A stretch of DNA of 64,000 nucleotides, taken from NCBI GenBank assembly GCA_038237925.1, contig JBBRYF010000008.1:1-64000 (forward strand), written 5' to 3'. This document shows positions 63,236 to 64,000 of the stretch, one piece after another; positions within the stretch are counted from its first letter, which is position 1, and every line of letters starts with the position of its first letter. The notes under the pieces were generated by a model. That model saw only the letters and a program-made list of their open reading frames with translations. It searched no databases and was not told the origin of the DNA. Both the position numbers and the translations under genes were made by a program. This DNA comes from AC-32 sp038237925. Lineage in GTDB: Bacteria > Actinomycetota > Thermoleophilia > Gaiellales > Gaiellaceae.

Positions 63236-64000
63236 TCGGCGACGACCCTCTCCGCCGTGATCCCGGGCGCGTCGACGAGACCGGGCACGGCGACGACCTC
63301 GCGCCCTCGTACGACGAGGGGCCACGCCTCGCGCTCCGACCGCGGGATCTTGGCGTCGACGAACACGTCTTGCACCTTCTTGCGGCGACCGGCGAGCCTG
63401 TCGCCCGGGCGCCAGCCTCGTACCATAAGGCCTGCGAGCTCCGACTCGATCGACCACGGGCCCCAGCGGACACGGCCTTCGAGCGCGACCGGGGTCTGCT
63501 CGAGCCAGACGCGGTCGTACTCGCGCACGGCGGTGAGGCCGCCGCCGAGGTCGAGCCGCCGCGAGCCGGCGCTGGCGGCAAGGAGCTCGTCGAGCTTCGT
63601 GGGACGCCGCTCGGCCAGGCGCAGGAGGTTCCGCTCGGCACCAGGATGGAGCCGACGTAAGAGCGGCAGGATCTCGTCCCGCATCAGGCCGCGGCGCGTC
63701 TCTGGGTTGGAGCTGTCTCGCCGGAAGTCGAGGCCTTCCGCGCGGCAGTAGGCCTCCGTCTCCTCGCGCCAGAGGGTGAGGAGCGGCCGGACGACGCCGT
63801 CCTCGCGCTTCGGCTTGATGCCGCCGGAGGCGCCGCTCGAGACGAGCCGGTAGAGCACGGTCTCGACCTGGTCGGAGGCGGTGTGCCCGGTCGCTCGAAG
63901 GCGGTCGGTAGCGAACGAGTACCGCAGCTCGCGGAGCGCGTCCTCGGTCGACCTCTCGGGCGGCGCCTCCACCACTTGCGCGCCGAGCGACTCGCGGCAG
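63232..64000 (-). CDS. tilS: tRNA(Ile)-lysidine synthase, N-terminus outside window
   Basis: About 255 C-terminal codons. Modifies the CAU anticodon of tRNA-Ile so it reads AUA. TGHTASDQVETVLYRLVSSG, RPLLTLWREETEAYC and FRRDSSNPETRRGLMRDEI are typical of the catalytic and middle domains; the SGGxDS loop lies upstream of the window. The reading frame stays open to the right edge. Confidence 0.93.
   Translation of the reverse strand, partial: CRESLGAQVVEAPPERSTEDALRELRYSFATDRLRATGHTASDQVETVLYRLVSSGASGGIKPKREDGVVRPLLTLWREETEAYCRAEGLDFRRDSSNPETRRGLMRDEILPLLRRLHPGAERNLLRLAERRPTKLDELLAASAGSRRLDLGGGLTAVREYDRVWLEQTPVALEGRVRWGPWSIESELAGLMVRGWRPGDRLAGRRKKVQDVFVDAKIPRSEREAWPLVVRGREVVAVPGLVDAPGITAERVVAE

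Overview
The window is G+C-rich bacterial chromosome that looks actinobacterial, most like the deep-branching Thermoleophilia (Gaiellales/Solirubrobacterales). This is inferred from three things: the order of the housekeeping genes, very frequent GTG/TTG starts, and many genes whose only visible upstream signal is a TANNNT hexamer 6-10 nt before the start codon, which suggests leaderless mRNAs. No tRNA, rRNA, CRISPR array, integrase or transposase was seen.

The two ends are conserved housekeeping DNA, mostly on the minus strand. Read right to left: tilS (cut by the window edge), hpt, ftsH, two ABC exporter halves, folP, folB, then after about 42 kb folK, a DUF2469-like gene, coaX, lysS and clpC (cut by the left edge). 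In other actinobacteria such as mycobacteria hpt-ftsH-fol genes-coaX-lysS-clpC lie close together, so the 12.8-52.8 kb segment looks like an insertion into that neighbourhood, splitting folB from folK. The left arm also carries greA with a terminator-like leader, dusB, a CpsB-type phosphatase, an epimerase, a polysaccharide-deacetylase-like gene and a frameshifted peptide-binding protein.

The inserted segment is a surface-polysaccharide locus. It holds an initiating sugar-phosphate transferase, a sugar nucleotidyltransferase, two O-antigen ligase/polymerase-like proteins, a Wzx-type flippase, a Wzz/tyrosine-kinase chain-length regulator, and a separate Wzm/Wzt ABC exporter. It also has ten glycosyltransferases, NAD-dependent epimerases, two polysaccharide deacetylases, an LPFTG-anchored protein and a secreted beta-helix protein. 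Both Wzx/Wzy-type and ABC-type export are therefore encoded.

Within it (20.1-28.8 kb) is the least ordinary part. A translationally coupled minus-strand operon encodes a PqqD-like (RRE) protein with a peptide-like C-terminal tail, an HPr-kinase-like protein, two GT2 glycosyltransferases and a nucleotidyltransferase-fold protein. It diverges from a possible 34-42 residue peptide followed by two GT4 glycosyltransferases, an APH-like kinase and a methyltransferase. An asparagine-synthetase-like protein without the glutaminase cysteine lies at 43.7 kb, convergent with a CapK-like adenylating enzyme in visibly lower-G+C DNA. RRE, HprK-like kinase, nucleotidyltransferase and AsnB-like enzymes are known together from some lasso-peptide clusters, but no B2-type protease was found, so a peptide-modifying system here is a hypothesis.

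Other structures of note are overlapping divergent -10 elements (folP/ABC exporter with 19 bp between start codons; deacetylase/lipoprotein with 29 bp), -10 elements built from the stop codon of the preceding gene, and a set of three hairpins between the two halves of a heterodimeric ABC exporter.
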